DNA of 64,000 nucleotides from Macrothele yani (Eukaryota; Arthropoda; Arachnida; Araneae; Macrothelidae). The notes below the pieces were generated by a model that saw only the letters and a list, made by a program, of their open reading frames with translations, had not been told where the DNA came from and searched no databases. Below, piece after piece: positions 10,263 to 21,663 of this stretch. Numbering within the stretch: the stretch's first letter is position 1; every line of letters begins with the position of its first letter. A program made the position numbers and the translations under genes. Location: NCBI GenBank assembly GCA_039090855.1, contig CM077034.1, positions 231,325,005-231,389,004 on the forward strand. The letters run 5' to 3'.

Positions 10263-11040
10263 AGTTATGGTTTTTGAGAGAGTAATTGGTAGCACTGAAT
10301 GTTATATATGTCTAAATTGAACAGTGAGTGATCAGGTGAATGCGTTGGTGTATTTAAGAAGCATGTTTTGACACAGAGAACAAATTGGATGGTGAAATTA
10401 GTAGGCAAGTGAACTCTTCATTGAAAGTCGTAGCTACTTTGGGAGGTTTTCACGGGAACGATGGGTTCTCAAGAGAGGCCTCCATGGCTGTATGAAAGTG
10501 TAATTGTTCGTACTGTGATGGATGGCAGTGTAGGATGTGTACTACAGAAGAAACATAGGAGTCGTTTGTGTGCTGGAGAAATGCATTACTTGGGGGAAAG
10601 CAAAAAACGCATTCTGATCGTGTGAAGAATAAAGATATGTTGCAGCTGTATAATGTGTTAGCAAGGTGGAGACCAATATGCTTTGGTGGTTTAGCCATGT
10701 TGGAAGAATGAGGGATGAGATGCTTACTAAGAAAACCTTTTTAACCCAAGTGGCAGGAAGGAAAGGCAGAGAAAGGCCAAGGTAGTCATGGGAGGACTAA
10801 ATTCAGAAGTGTCTGCAGGAGAAAAAGATTTTGTGTATGAAGTGTAGAAGGTCTTGTGTACGTCGTGTGATGGATGTCCCTGAAGCCTGTGTTGTGCGTC
10901 TAGATCGCTGTAAATGGAGAAGTTTGATACGGCAACAGTAAGTTAATAATCAGTTAAAAATTTATTTGGTTGTTTGTATTTCTTTGTGGAGCTAACCTCT
11001 GAATCTCAGAGAACAGCTTAGTGATATGTTGTGTGTATGT
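10263..11040 (+). mobile_element. LINE family B, 3' piece of interrupted plus-strand copy
   Basis: Resumes the copy started at 7538 with KVMVFER, then NKLDGEISRQVNSSLKVVAT and the GRPRQSWED-like C-terminus, all with stops and frameshifts. It ends in the same 3' UTR (agctaacctctgaatctcag) that appears inverted at 7740-7770. Roughly 30 bp of the element are missing between the two pieces, consistent with a small target deletion at insertion. Confidence 0.75.
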
Positions 11041-11045
11041 ATGTA

Positions 11046-12434
11046 CACTGAAGAGCATTTGAATGAGAGACAGCTGGCGTTATGCAAATGTGGCGCTGTG
11101 GGCAGCCCCGTGAACAGAAACGACATGACGTATGCAGCGATCCAACAATATAAGGAGTGATGAGAAGGGAATCAGTAAGAGTCGGTCGCAGTATGGGTAA
11201 GACGAAGGATCTAAGCGCATTTGATCGTGGGCAAATTGTCGGGGCCCGACGAATCGGAAGTTGCGCAGGCACTGGGATTTTCACGAGCCACTGTGTCACG
11301 GGTGCACCGTGAGTACATCGAATCCGGTAAAACCATCCCTGCAAGGGCCAACTGCCGTGGACAACAGCGTGTGGATGAGCGGGGTCATCGTCGGCTAGCT
11401 CGCATTCTAACAGCGGATAGACTGGCCACAGTGCAAGAAATCACTCGGCAATTTAACGCTGGTGCACAAAAACGTGTAAGCAGCCACACCATCGAGAATC
11501 AACTCCTTACTATGGGGTACAGAACCATTGTCCGAAGAGGGTACCCCTGCTGACCGCACATCACAGGGTGCAAAGATTAGCATGGGCGCGGGAACATCGC
11601 CACTGGACCCTAGACACGTGGGAAAATGTTGCCTGGACTGATGAGTCGAGATTCACGTTGGTACATGCGGATGGCAGGATATGAGTATGGTGCAAGCCGC
11701 ATGAAATGATAGACCCTTCTTGCCAGCAGGGTACTCTTTAAGCTGATGGGGGTGGTATTATCGTCTGGGGACTGTGTATGTGGACTGAAATATGGTACGT
11801 GTGACATCGTCCCTCACAGGTCAACGTTACCGGGATATCCTGGACAACCATTTGCTCCCGTTTGTGCGTCTTCAACATCCCACTGGGGACCTCGTCCTGC
11901 AACAAGACAATGCATCGTGCCATCGCTCCTGAATTTTATCCAAATGGTTGGATGAACACTCCACCGACGTGACCTTGCTTCCTTGGCCAGCTAGGTCACC
12001 TGACCTCAATCCCGTCGAACACATCTGGGATGCCACCGAGAGAGATAATCGAGACTCTTACCCCCTCCATCAAATCTTCGTGAACTGTGGGAGCTTGTTC
12101 AGGGGTCGTGGATCCGTATGGTTTCCCAAGGCTTCCGGTGTCTTGTCGAGTCCATGCTGAGACGAATCCCCGCAGTCATCAGGGCGAAAGGTGGTGCTAC
12201 ACGTTATTAGACAGATATCTCTAATTCAATTGCTCTTCAGTTAAACTGACAGTGAACTCCATCAAATCTTCGTGAACTGTGGGAGCTTGTTGAGGGGTCG
12301 TGGATCCGTATGGCTTCCCAACGCTTCCGGTGTCTTGTCGAGTCCATGCCGAGACGAATCGCCGCCGTCATCAGGGCGAAAGGTGGTGCTACACGTTACT
12401 AGACAGGTATCTCTAATTGAATTGCTCTTCAGTG
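11046..12434 (+). mobile_element. Decayed Tc1-like element with duplicated 3' end
   Basis: Starts TA|CACTGAAGAGCATTTGAAT and ends ATTGCTCTTCAGTG|TA. The last about 190 bp occur twice (12066-12250 and 12256-12434), including the terminal repeat, so there are two candidate right ends; only the outer one keeps CAGTG|TA. Inserted at the 3' end of the LINE remnant just upstream. Confidence 0.82.
11193..12160 (+). pseudogene. Tc1-like transposase, several frameshifts and a stop
   Basis: N-terminus MGKTKDLSAFDRGQIVGARR, then the HTH segment (ALGFSRATVSRVHREYIESG). WTDESRFTLVHADGR carries the first Asp, VLQQDNASCHRS the second, followed by a stop, and LPWPARSPDLNPVEHIWDA the Glu. All DD34E residues survive, but at least three frame breaks and a nonsense codon separate them. 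Confidence 0.82.
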
Positions 12435-12771
12435 TATATACTCGCATATAAGCTGATCTTGTGTATAACCCCCCCCCCCCCGATTTAAAGAACTTAAAAA
12501 TTTGTGAAAAACCTGGATTCGCGATTGAGCCGACCCTTAATTTCAAGATTTGGGGAAGTACAGGGTTATTCATAATGAGGTATACAGTTTCAAAACAGTA
12601 TAAAACAAGAACAATGTAAGATATTTTATGTTACCTGTAACAGAATTGTTAGGGGAATGTTTCAGGTTTTTTTAGAGACAGACACAGATGTTCTATGTGT
12701 GCACCCTTAGTTACATGACACACAACAAGCCAGTAATCCATTTCCGCCCAAATGTGAGGCAAGATATCTGA

Positions 12772-13678
12772 GCCGCCCCGTAGGCGCAGTGGTCTAAGGC
12801 GATGGCCTCTGATCATTCGTCCAAAAGGGGTCCGGGTTCGAATCCCGGTGAGGCATGAATGTTGTGTTTGTCTTACGGCACTGGCTCTCTCCCTTCCCTG
12901 GAACCAGTGACTCTAAATTAGGAGCGGGCGACTGCTTATAGCCCATTGAGTTGCTCACGGTGGTCGTTAAACCTGAAACAACAAACAACAAATCTTACGG
13001 CACCGGCTCTCTCCCTTCCCTGGAACCAGCGACCCTAAATTAGGGACGGGTGACTGCTTATAGCCCATTGAGTTGCTCACGGTGGTCGTTAAACCTCCAA
13101 TTGCCGCCCCGGTGGCGCAGTGGTCTAAGGCGTTGGCCTCTGATCATTCGTCCGAAAGGGGTCCGGGTTCGAATCCCGGTGAGGCATGGATGTTGTGTAT
13201 TGTCTTACGGCACTGGCTCTCTCCCTTCCCTGGAACCAGTGACCCTAAATTAGGGACGGGCGACTGCTTATAGCCCATTGAGTTGCTCACGGTGGTCGTT
13301 AAACCTCCAATCAAAAAAAAAAAAAAAAAAAAAAAAAAACAACAAATCTTACGGCACCGGCTCTCTCCCTTCCCTGGAAACAGCGACCCTAAATTAGGGA
13401 CGGGTGACTGCTTATAGCCCATTGAGTTGCTCACGGTGGTCGTTAAACCTCCAATTGCCGCCGTGGTGGCGCAGTGGTCTAAGCAATGACCTCTGATCAT
13501 TCGTCCGAAAGGGGTCCGGGTTCGAATCCCGGTGAGGCATGGATGTTGGTATTGTCTTACGGCACTGGCTCTCTCCCTTCCCTGGAACCAGTGACCCTAA
13601 ATTAGGGACGGGCGACTGCTTATAGCCCATTGAGTTGCTCACGGTGGTCGTTAAACCTCCAATTAATAATAAATATAT
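12772..13678 (+). mobile_element. tRNA-headed SINE (family S1), compound of 3 heads and 5 bodies
   Basis: Three tRNA-like heads (starting near 12772, 13104 and 13457) with A box TGGCGCAGTGG and B box GGTTCGAATCC. Five copies of the body run from 'cttacggcac' to 'cgttaaacctccaat'; two follow a head through an 'acaacaaatc' joint instead of directly. An A-rich tract interrupts at 13312-13338. ATATCTGA occurs just outside both ends (12764-12771 and 13679-13686), suggesting one retroposition event for the whole block, although the right copy sits in a TA-rich run. Confidence 0.8.
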
Positions 13679-13689
13679 ATATCTGAATC

Positions 13690-14653
13690 AAGTGCAGTGA
13701 TAGTGGCTGTGATACGCTGTTTCAGCTCCGCTAGATCAACAGGAAGGGGAGGGGCGAATACCTTATCCTTTGCGTACCCCCAGAGGAAAAAGTCACAAGG
13801 TGTTAAGTCAATACTTCTTGGTGGCCATTGGGTCAGTAGCAGGTTGTAGTCCGCAGCTCGTCCAATCCATCGGTGAGGAAGATGTTCTTTCGAGATAATC
13901 TCGCACGTCGCCTAACCAGTGCGGTGGTGCACCATCCAATTGGAGAATCAAGTTGTCACTGTCTTCCTGCAACTGTGGCATCAACCAAAGACTTAAAATA
14001 TCCAGAAAAGAGCTTCCCGTGACAGTTTTCTCGTGAAAAAAGAAGGGGAAGTACACTTTCTTTTTGGACACAGCACAGAACACATTTATCTTAGGGGAAT
14101 CTCGCAGGTGTTGCATTGTAAGTCTGGGATTCTCCGTTCCTCAAAAGCGAACATTGTGCTTGTTTACCTGACCTCTCACGTGAAATGTAGCTTTATCGGT
14201 GAAAACTAAGTGATCGGCAAAATCGTCATTTTCAAAACGGGGCTGCATTTCCGTCACAAAATTCAAAGCGCTTTGTCTTGTCAAAGTCAGTGAGATTTTT
14301 GCAACATCTGCGCTTTGTATGGAATCATTTTCGGCTTCTTTCTCAAAATTCACCAGACAGTGGGCTGTGAAATCTGCACTTCATGACTCATCCTCAGTGT
14401 TGATTTTCCCGGGCTTTGTTGAATGGCTGTGCAAACACTATCGACGACTTCTTCTGATACACGTGGTCGTCCAGGACTTTTAAGTTTGCCCAAACAGCTC
14501 GTAGTTTAACATTTTTTATGCCAATCGTAGATAGACTTTCTGGGTGGTGGTTCTTTTCCGAATCGGGATCGAAAACGCCGTTGCACAACAGTTACAGATT
14601 CCGTTTTGCTCAATTCAAGAACACAAAACGCCTTCTCCACTGCAGACGCTGCC
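13690..14653 (-). pseudogene. Mariner-like DDE transposase, frameshifted
   Basis: Minus-strand gene beginning around 14653 (MAASAVEKAFCVLELSK), followed by an HTH region (GKEPPPRKSIYDW-like), LVFTDKATFHVRGQ (first Asp), SKKKVYFPFFFHEKTVTG, LQLDGAPPHW (second Asp) and, in another frame, DLTPCDFFLWGYAKDKV, whose Asp is the likely third catalytic residue. This points to a mariner-like DDxD enzyme rather than DD34E Tc1. At least three frame breaks. The FFLWGYAKD box is characteristic of a widespread arthropod group, recalled here without a search. Confidence 0.78.
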
Positions 14654-14839
14654 ATTTTGATTGACTAGTCACGTGACATACGCGCTATCACGTACATCAC
14701 TTCCCTCAGTAGCGAGACACAAACTTTATGAGTACATCTACCTAACGGTTCACAGTTGTCGTCCGTGTCTTCAACTGTTACTGTTGTACAGTATATGGAA
14801 ACTTTATACTTCTTTATGAATCACCCTGTATTTTTATTG

Positions 14840-17800
14840 AAGTTAATTATGGAAATTTCTGAGATTATCATCTGTAAAAACCTTCAAAATACAATTCACT
14901 GTCAGAGTTACCGAAATAACTTCACTAACATCTATTGCCTTACTTACGCAGCATTTTTTGACAGACTTTATAATTATTTCTAGTGAAATTGCCCACTATT
15001 CTTTCACCCAAGAAGTAAGATTCACTGTCAGAGTTTCCAAATAACTCCAGTAACATCCATTGCATTACTTATAAAGCATTTTCTGAAAGACTTTATAACC
15101 ATTTCTGGTGAAATTGCATCAAACAATTCTTTCAGCCAAGAAGTACAATTCCCTGTCGGAGTTTCCAAATAACTCCAGTAACATCCATTGCATTACTTAT
15201 GAAGCATTTTTTGAAAGACTTTGTAACCATTTGTGTTGAAATTGCATCAAACATTTCTTTCAGCCAAGAAGTACAATTCACTGTCGGAGTTTCCAAATAA
15301 CTCCAGTAATATCCATTGCATTACTTATAAAGCATTTTTTGAAAGACTTTATAACCATTTGTGGTGAAATTGCATCAAACATTTCTTTCAGCCAAGAAGT
15401 ACAATTCACTGACGGAGTTTCCAAATAACTAAAGTAACATCCATTGCATTACTTATGAAGCATTTTTTGAAAGACTTTATAATCATTTCTGGTGAAATTG
15501 CATCAAACAATTCTTTCAGCCAAGAAGTACAATTCACTGTCGGAGTTTCCAAATAACTCCAGTAACATCCATTGCATTACTTATGAAGCATTTTTTGAAA
15601 GACTTTATAATCATTTCTGGTGAAATTGCATCAAACAATTCTTTCAGCCAAGAAGTACAATTCACTGTCGGAGTTTCCAAATAAGTCCATTAACATCCAT
15701 TGCATTACTTATAAATCATTTTTTGAAAGACCTTATAACCATTTCTGGTGAAATTGCATCAAACATTTCTTTCAGCCAAGAAGTAAAATTCACTGTCGGA
15801 GTTTCCAAATAACTCCAGTAACATCCATTGCATTACTTATGAAGCATTTTTTGAAAGACTTTATAATCATTTATGGTGAAATTGCATCAAACAATTCTTT
15901 CAGCTAAGAAGTACAATTCACTGTCGGAGTTTCCAAATAACTCCAGTAACATCCATTGCATTACTTATGAAGCATTTTTTGAAAGACTTTGTAACCATTT
16001 GTGGTGAAATTGCATCAAACATTTCTTTCAGCCAAGAAGTACAATTCACTGTCGGAGTTTCCAAATAACTCCAGTAATATCCATTGCATTACTTATAAAG
16101 CATTTTTTGAAAGACTTTATAAGCATTTCTGGTGAAATTGCATCAAACATTTCTTTCAGCCAAGAAGTACAATCCACTGTCGGAGTTCCCAAATAACTCC
16201 AGTAACATCCATTGCATTACTTATAAAGCATTTTTTGAAAGACTTTATAACCATTTCTGGTGAAATTGCATCAAACATTTCTTTCAGCCAAGAAGTACAA
16301 TTCACTGTCGGAGTTTCCCAAATAACTCCAGTAACATCCATTGCATTACTTATGAAGCATTTTTTGAAAGACTTTATAACCATTTGTGGTGAAATTGCAT
16401 CAAACATTTCTTTCAGCCAAGAAGTACAATTCACTGACGGAGTTTCCAAATAACTCCAGTAACATCCATTGCATTCCTTATGAAGCATTTTTTGAAAGAC
16501 TTTATAATCATTTCTGGTGAAATTGCATCAAACAATTCTTTCAGCCAAGAAGTACAATTCACTGTCGGAGTTTCCAAATAACTCCAGTAACATCCATTGC
16601 ATTACTTATGAAGCATTTTTTGAAAGACTTTATAATCATTTCTGGTGAAATTGCATCAAACAATTCTTCCAGCCAAGAAGTACAATTCACTGTCGGAGTT
16701 TCCAAAGAACTCCAGTAACATCCATTGCATTACTTATAAAGCATTTTTTGAAAGACTTTCTAACCATTTCTGGTGAAATCGCAACAAACAATTCTTTCAG
16801 CCAAGAAGTACAATTCACTGTCGGAGTTTCCAAATAACTCCAGTAATATCCATTGTATTACTTATAAAGCATTTTTTGAAAGACTTTATAACCATTTCTG
16901 GTGAAATTGCATCAAACATTTCTTTCAGCCAAGAAGTACAATTCACTGTCGGAGTTCCCAAATAACTCCAGTAACATCCATTGCATTACTTATGAAGCAT
17001 TTTTTGAAAGACTTTATAACCATTTGTGGTGAAATTGCATCAAACATTTCTTTCAGCCAAGAAGTACAATTCACTGACGGAGTTTCCAAATAACTCCAGT
17101 AACATCCATTGCATTACTTATGAAGCATTTTTTGAAAGACTTTATAATCATTTCTGGTGAAATTGCATCAAACAATTCTTTCAGCCAAGAAGTACAATTC
17201 ACTGTCGGAGTTTCCAAATAACTCCAGTAACATCCATTGCATTACTTATGAAGCATTTTTCGAAAGACTTTATAACCATTTCTGGTGAAATTGCATCAAA
17301 CAATTCTTTCAGCCAAGAAGTACAATTCACTGTCGGAGTTTCCAAAGAACTCTAGTAACATCCATTGCATTACTTATAAAGCATTTTTTGAAAGACTTTC
17401 TAACCATTTCTGGTGAAATCGCATCAATTAATTCTTTCAGCCAAGAAGTACAATTCACTGTCGGAGTTTCCAAATAACTCCAGTAACATCCATTGCATTA
17501 CTTATAAAGCATTTTTTGAAAGACTTTATAACCATTTCTGGTGAAATTGCATCAAACAATTCTTTCAGCCAAGAAGTACAATTCCCCTGTCGGAGTTTCC
17601 AAATAACTCCAGTAACATCCATTGCATTACTTATGCAGCATTTTTTGAAAGACTTTCTAACCATTTCTGGTGAAATCGCATCAAACAATTCTTTCAGCCA
17701 AGAAGTACAATTCACTGTCGGAGTTTCCAAATAACTCCAGTAACATCCATTGCATTACTTATGAAGCATTTTTTGAAAGACTTTATAACCATTTCTGGTG

Positions 17801-18473
17801 AAATCGCATCAAACAATTCTTTCAGCCAAGAAGTACAATTCACTGTCGGAGTTTCCAAATAACTCCAGTAACATCCATTGCATTACTTATGAAGCATTTT
17901 TTGAAAGACTTTATAACCATTTCTGGTGAAATTGCATCAAACAATTCTTTGAGCCAAGAAGTACAATTCCCTGTCGGAGTTTCCAAATAACTCCAGTAAC
18001 ATCCATTGCATTACTTATGAAGCATTTTTTGAAAGACTTTATAACCATTTCTGGTGAAATTGCATCAAACAATTCTTTCAGCCAAGAAGTACAATTCCCT
18101 GTCGGAGTTTCCAAATAACTCCAGTAACATCCATTGCATTACTTATGCAGCATTTTTTGAAAGACTTTCTAACCATTTCTGGTGAAATCGCATCAAACAA
18201 TTCTTTCAGCCAAGAAGTACAATTCACTGTCGGAGTTTCCAAATAACTCCAGTAACATCCATTGCATTACTTATGAAGCATTTTTTGAAAGACTTTCTAA
18301 CCATTTCTGGTGAAATCGCATCAAACCATTCTTTCAGCCAAGAAGTACAATTCACTGTCGGAGTTTCCAAATAACTCCAGTAACATCCATTGCATTACTT
18401 ATGCAGCATTTTTTGAAAGACTTTATAACCATTTCTGGTGAAATTGTGTCCCGCAATTTATTCAGCCAAGAAA
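14840..18473. repeat. 128-bp satellite array, about 28 copies
   Basis: Head-to-tail monomers whose phase marker 'ctccagtaacatccattgca' recurs every 128 bp (15045, 15173, 15301 and on). Monomers differ by a few substitutions. The first two are the most divergent and the last ends at 'ttcagccaagaaat'. Short open frames on both strands (for example 16156-16488) are just the monomer read through and are not genes. It abuts the right end of the transposon at 14828. Confidence 0.95.
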
Positions 18474-18952
18474 TAACACGGCCGTGATGGCCTTCTTTCA
18501 AGTTACTACCTTTTCTTAAAAACTATGATTTTGTTATTCGATATCGCGGAGGATGAACACGCATGTCCAAGCTTGCTGTGAAAACTCAGGAGAAAAGAGA
18601 TACCTGACTGGCTGTGGACCACTCCACTAGCTAAGTGATTTACACGATGTTGACAGCGTCCTGCGATTGCGCACCAGATGTAATGAGGTATCCCATGTTT
18701 GGAAGCAAGAAATTTCAGGGTCTCCATTGGAAACGGGATTAGGTTTCACTTATCATATTAGCGGCACCTTTTCGTGTACGAATCCTACTGTGAGTGGAAA
18801 AATTTTTCATAATCTTTTTTTTTATTCTTTTTATTCCAAAAGGTTGGAAAACTATTTATGGAAAGACGCTGTTGAAAACATAAACAAATCTGACAATAAA
18901 TTCTGTGGAATAATTCACGGGAGCGGAGCCCTCATTTTTAGTGACCCGCGTA
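18474..18952. other. No gene recognised
   Basis: Between satellite end and a Tc1 end. Short frames on both strands (about 73 and 98 codons) have no recognisable motif. A T-rich run lies at 18810-18835. Possibly intronic host sequence. Confidence 0.5.
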
Positions 18953-19300
18953 CACTACATTGACAACAGTCACCGGACACCTAGAAGAGAAACATAACAT
19001 AGCATTTATTGACATGCATTAGCAAGTTAGCAAGGTGTCGGTCCACCTTTGTCCATAATACATGCACTGACCCTTCGAGACAAGCTTTCGACAAGGTTTT
19101 GGAACACAGCGATGCGTATGCGCTTCCATTCAGTGCATAATGCTGACGCTAACTGTTGCTTAGTAGTAGGCCTTGGTTCTAAACTTCTTATGCGGCACTC
19201 TAATTCATATCATAGGTGCTCTAAGGGATAAAATCAGTGCTCTGTGCTGGCCAGTCCACACACGATACGGAATTATTGTCAAACCATGCCGTAACAGTAT
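18953..19300 (-). mobile_element. Tc1-like fragment, same family as 2820-5561
   Basis: Left terminus TA|CACTACATTGACAACAGTCA. The following 330 bp align by eye to 2820-3170 (C-terminal transposase with ALTRDKLSTRFWNTA in the opposite reading, complement of the outer element's C-terminus). It is truncated where the 70-bp satellite begins. Confidence 0.8.
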
Positions 19301-21330
19301 GCCTCGGCATGTTAACATTAATTGCCTCGTTCCATTGTGGAACTATGTTTCCATTACGGAACTATGTTCCGCAATGGAACGAGCAGTATGCCTCGGCATG
19401 TTGAATTTTATTGCCTCGTTCCATTGTGGAACATAGTTCCAAAATGGAACGAGTAGTATGCCTCGACATGTTTAAATTTATTGCCTCGTTCCATTGTGGA
19501 ACATAGTTCCGCAATGGAACGAGTAGTATGCCTCGGCTTGTTGAAATTTATTGCCTCGTTCCATTGTGGAACTATGTTCCACAATGGAAATATAAGTCAC
19601 AATGTGGAACATAGTTCCGCAATGAAACGAGTAGTATGCCTCGGCATGTTGAATTTTATTGCCTCTTTCCATTGTGGAACATAGTTCCAAAATGGAACGA
19701 GTAGTATGCCTTGGCATGTTGAATTTTATTGCCTCGAAAAATGGAACGAGTAGTATGCCTCGACATGTTGAAATTTATTGCCTCGTTCCATTGTGGATCC
19801 AAAATGGAACAAGTAGTATGCCTCGGCATGTTGAAATTTATTGCCTCGTTCCATTGTAGAACATAGTTCCAAAATGGAACGAGTAGTATGCCTCGACATG
19901 TTGGAATTTATTGCCTCGTTCCATTGTGGAACCATGTTTCCATTATGGAACTATGTTCCGCAATGGAACGAGCAGTATGCCTCGGCATGTTGAAATTTAT
20001 TGCCTCGTACCTTTGTGGAACATAGTTCTGCAATGGAACGAGTAGTATGCCTCGACATGTTGAATTTTATTGCCTCGTTCCATTGTGGAACATAGTTCGG
20101 CAATGGAACGAGTAGTATGCCTCGACATGTTGAATTTTATTGCCTCGTTCCATTATGGAACATAGTTCCGCGATGTGGGACATAGTTCCGCAATGGAACG
20201 AGTAGTATGCCTCGGCATGTTGAAATTTATTGCCTCGTTCCATTGTGGAACTATGTTCCACAATGGAACGAGTAGTATGCATCGGCATGTTGAATTTTAT
20301 TGTCTCGTTCCATTGTGGAAATATGTTACGCAATGGAACGAGTAGTATGCCTCGGCATGTTAAAATTTATTGCCTCGTTCCATTGTGGAACATAGTTCCA
20401 AAATGGAACAAGTAGTATGCCTCAGCATGTTGAAATTTGTTGCCTCGTTCCATTGTGGAACATAGTTCCGCGATGTGGGACATTGTTCCGCAATGGAACG
20501 AGTAGTATGCCTCGGCATGTTGAAATTAATTGCCTCGTTCCATTGTAGCACTATGTTCCACAATCGAACGAGTAGTATGCCTCGGCATGTTGAATTTTAT
20601 TGCCTCGTTCCATTATGGAACATAGTTCCGCAATGGAACGAGTAGTATGCCTCGGCATGTTGAAATTTATTGCCTCGTTCCATTGTGGAACATAGTTCCA
20701 AATGGAACGAGTAGTATGACTCAGCATGTTGAAATTTATTGCCTCGTTCCACTGTGGAACTATGTTCGACAATCGAACGAGTAGTATGCCTCGGCATGTT
20801 GAATTTTATTTCCTCGTTCCATTATGGAACATAGTTCCGCAATGGAACGAGTAGTATGCCTCGGCATGTTGAAATTTATTGCCTCGTTCCATTGTGGAAC
20901 ATAGTTCCAAATGGAACGAGTAGTATGACTCAGCATGTTGAAATTTATTGCCTCGTTCCACTGTGGAACTATGTTCCACAATCGAACGAGTAGTATGCCT
21001 CGGCATGTTGAATTTTATTGCCTCGTTCCATTATGGAACATAGTTCCGCAATGGAACGAGTAGTATGCCTCGGCATGTTGAAATTTATTGCCTCGTTCCA
21101 TTGTGGAACATAGTTCCAAATGGAACGAGTAGTATGACTCAGCATGTTGAAATTTATTGCCTCGTTCCACTGTGGAACTATGTTCCGCAATGGAACGAGC
21201 AGTATGTCTCGACATGTTGAAATTTATTGCCTCGTTCCATTTTGGAACTATGTTCCACAATGGAACAAGTAGTATGCCTCGACATGTTGAATTTTATTGC
21301 CTCGTGGAACTACGTTCCACAATGGAACGA
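19300..21330. repeat. 70-bp palindrome-containing satellite, about 29 copies
   Basis: The monomer marker 'gtatgcctcggcatgttgaa' recurs at 70-bp steps (19391, 19461, 19531). Each monomer contains the inverted core CGTTCCATTGTGGAAC-ATA-GTTCCGCAATGGAACG. From about 20530 three monomers form a 209-bp higher-order unit repeated three times almost unchanged. Near 21300 the orientation reverses ('ggaacgaggcaataaaattc'). Frames of 60-90 codons here are repeat artefacts. Confidence 0.93.
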
Positions 21331-21663
21331 GGCAATAAAATTCTGTAACTATGAACGAGGTAACATATGATGGAATGAGGCAATGTATTCTCCAACTACA
21401 TTCCACAATGGGACAAGGCAATATTTATCTCTTCAGCCATTCTACTCAAGCTAACTTGTTATTCTTGGAGAGCCTGCACATTTACCATTCGAGCGACTCA
21501 TGTTGTAATTGACAGCTCCTCTCATCAAATTCCAGGATCGTGGCAACATTTCTTTCACCCAGTCACATAATTGGGAACTAGAGACTTCTAACTGTGGCCA
21601 TAATGTCAAGACTGATATGTAAATTTTTTTTGATTCTGGACTCTTACCTATGCTACTTATATA
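21331..21663. other. Satellite edge and unassigned sequence
   Basis: The first about 95 bp are degenerate pieces of the 70-bp satellite ('gaacgaggtaacat', 'tggaatgaggcaatg', 'gggacaaggcaat'). The rest is unassigned; a 71-codon minus-strand frame (21451-21666) has no recognisable motif. Confidence 0.5.

Larger units (their letters stand above)
12561..14828 (-). mobile_element. IS630/Tc1/mariner-superfamily transposon with a SINE inside
   Basis: Ends are TA|CAGGGTTATTCATAATGAGG and the complementary ATGAATCACCCTG|TA, imperfect inverted repeats with TA targets. The transposase is on the minus strand. A multimeric SINE (12772-13678) is inserted near the 3' end of the gene. Without the SINE the element is about 1.35 kb. 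Confidence 0.8.

Noticed and set aside
12435..12560. A separate transposon with a poly-C tract
   Set aside because: A C run and 'catataagc' motif are visible, but no matching terminal repeat or coding sequence was found, so no element is called.
16156..18114. Repetitive short proteins (METPTVNCTSWLKE-type)
   Set aside because: Translations of the 128-bp satellite; they recur with every monomer and have no independent support.
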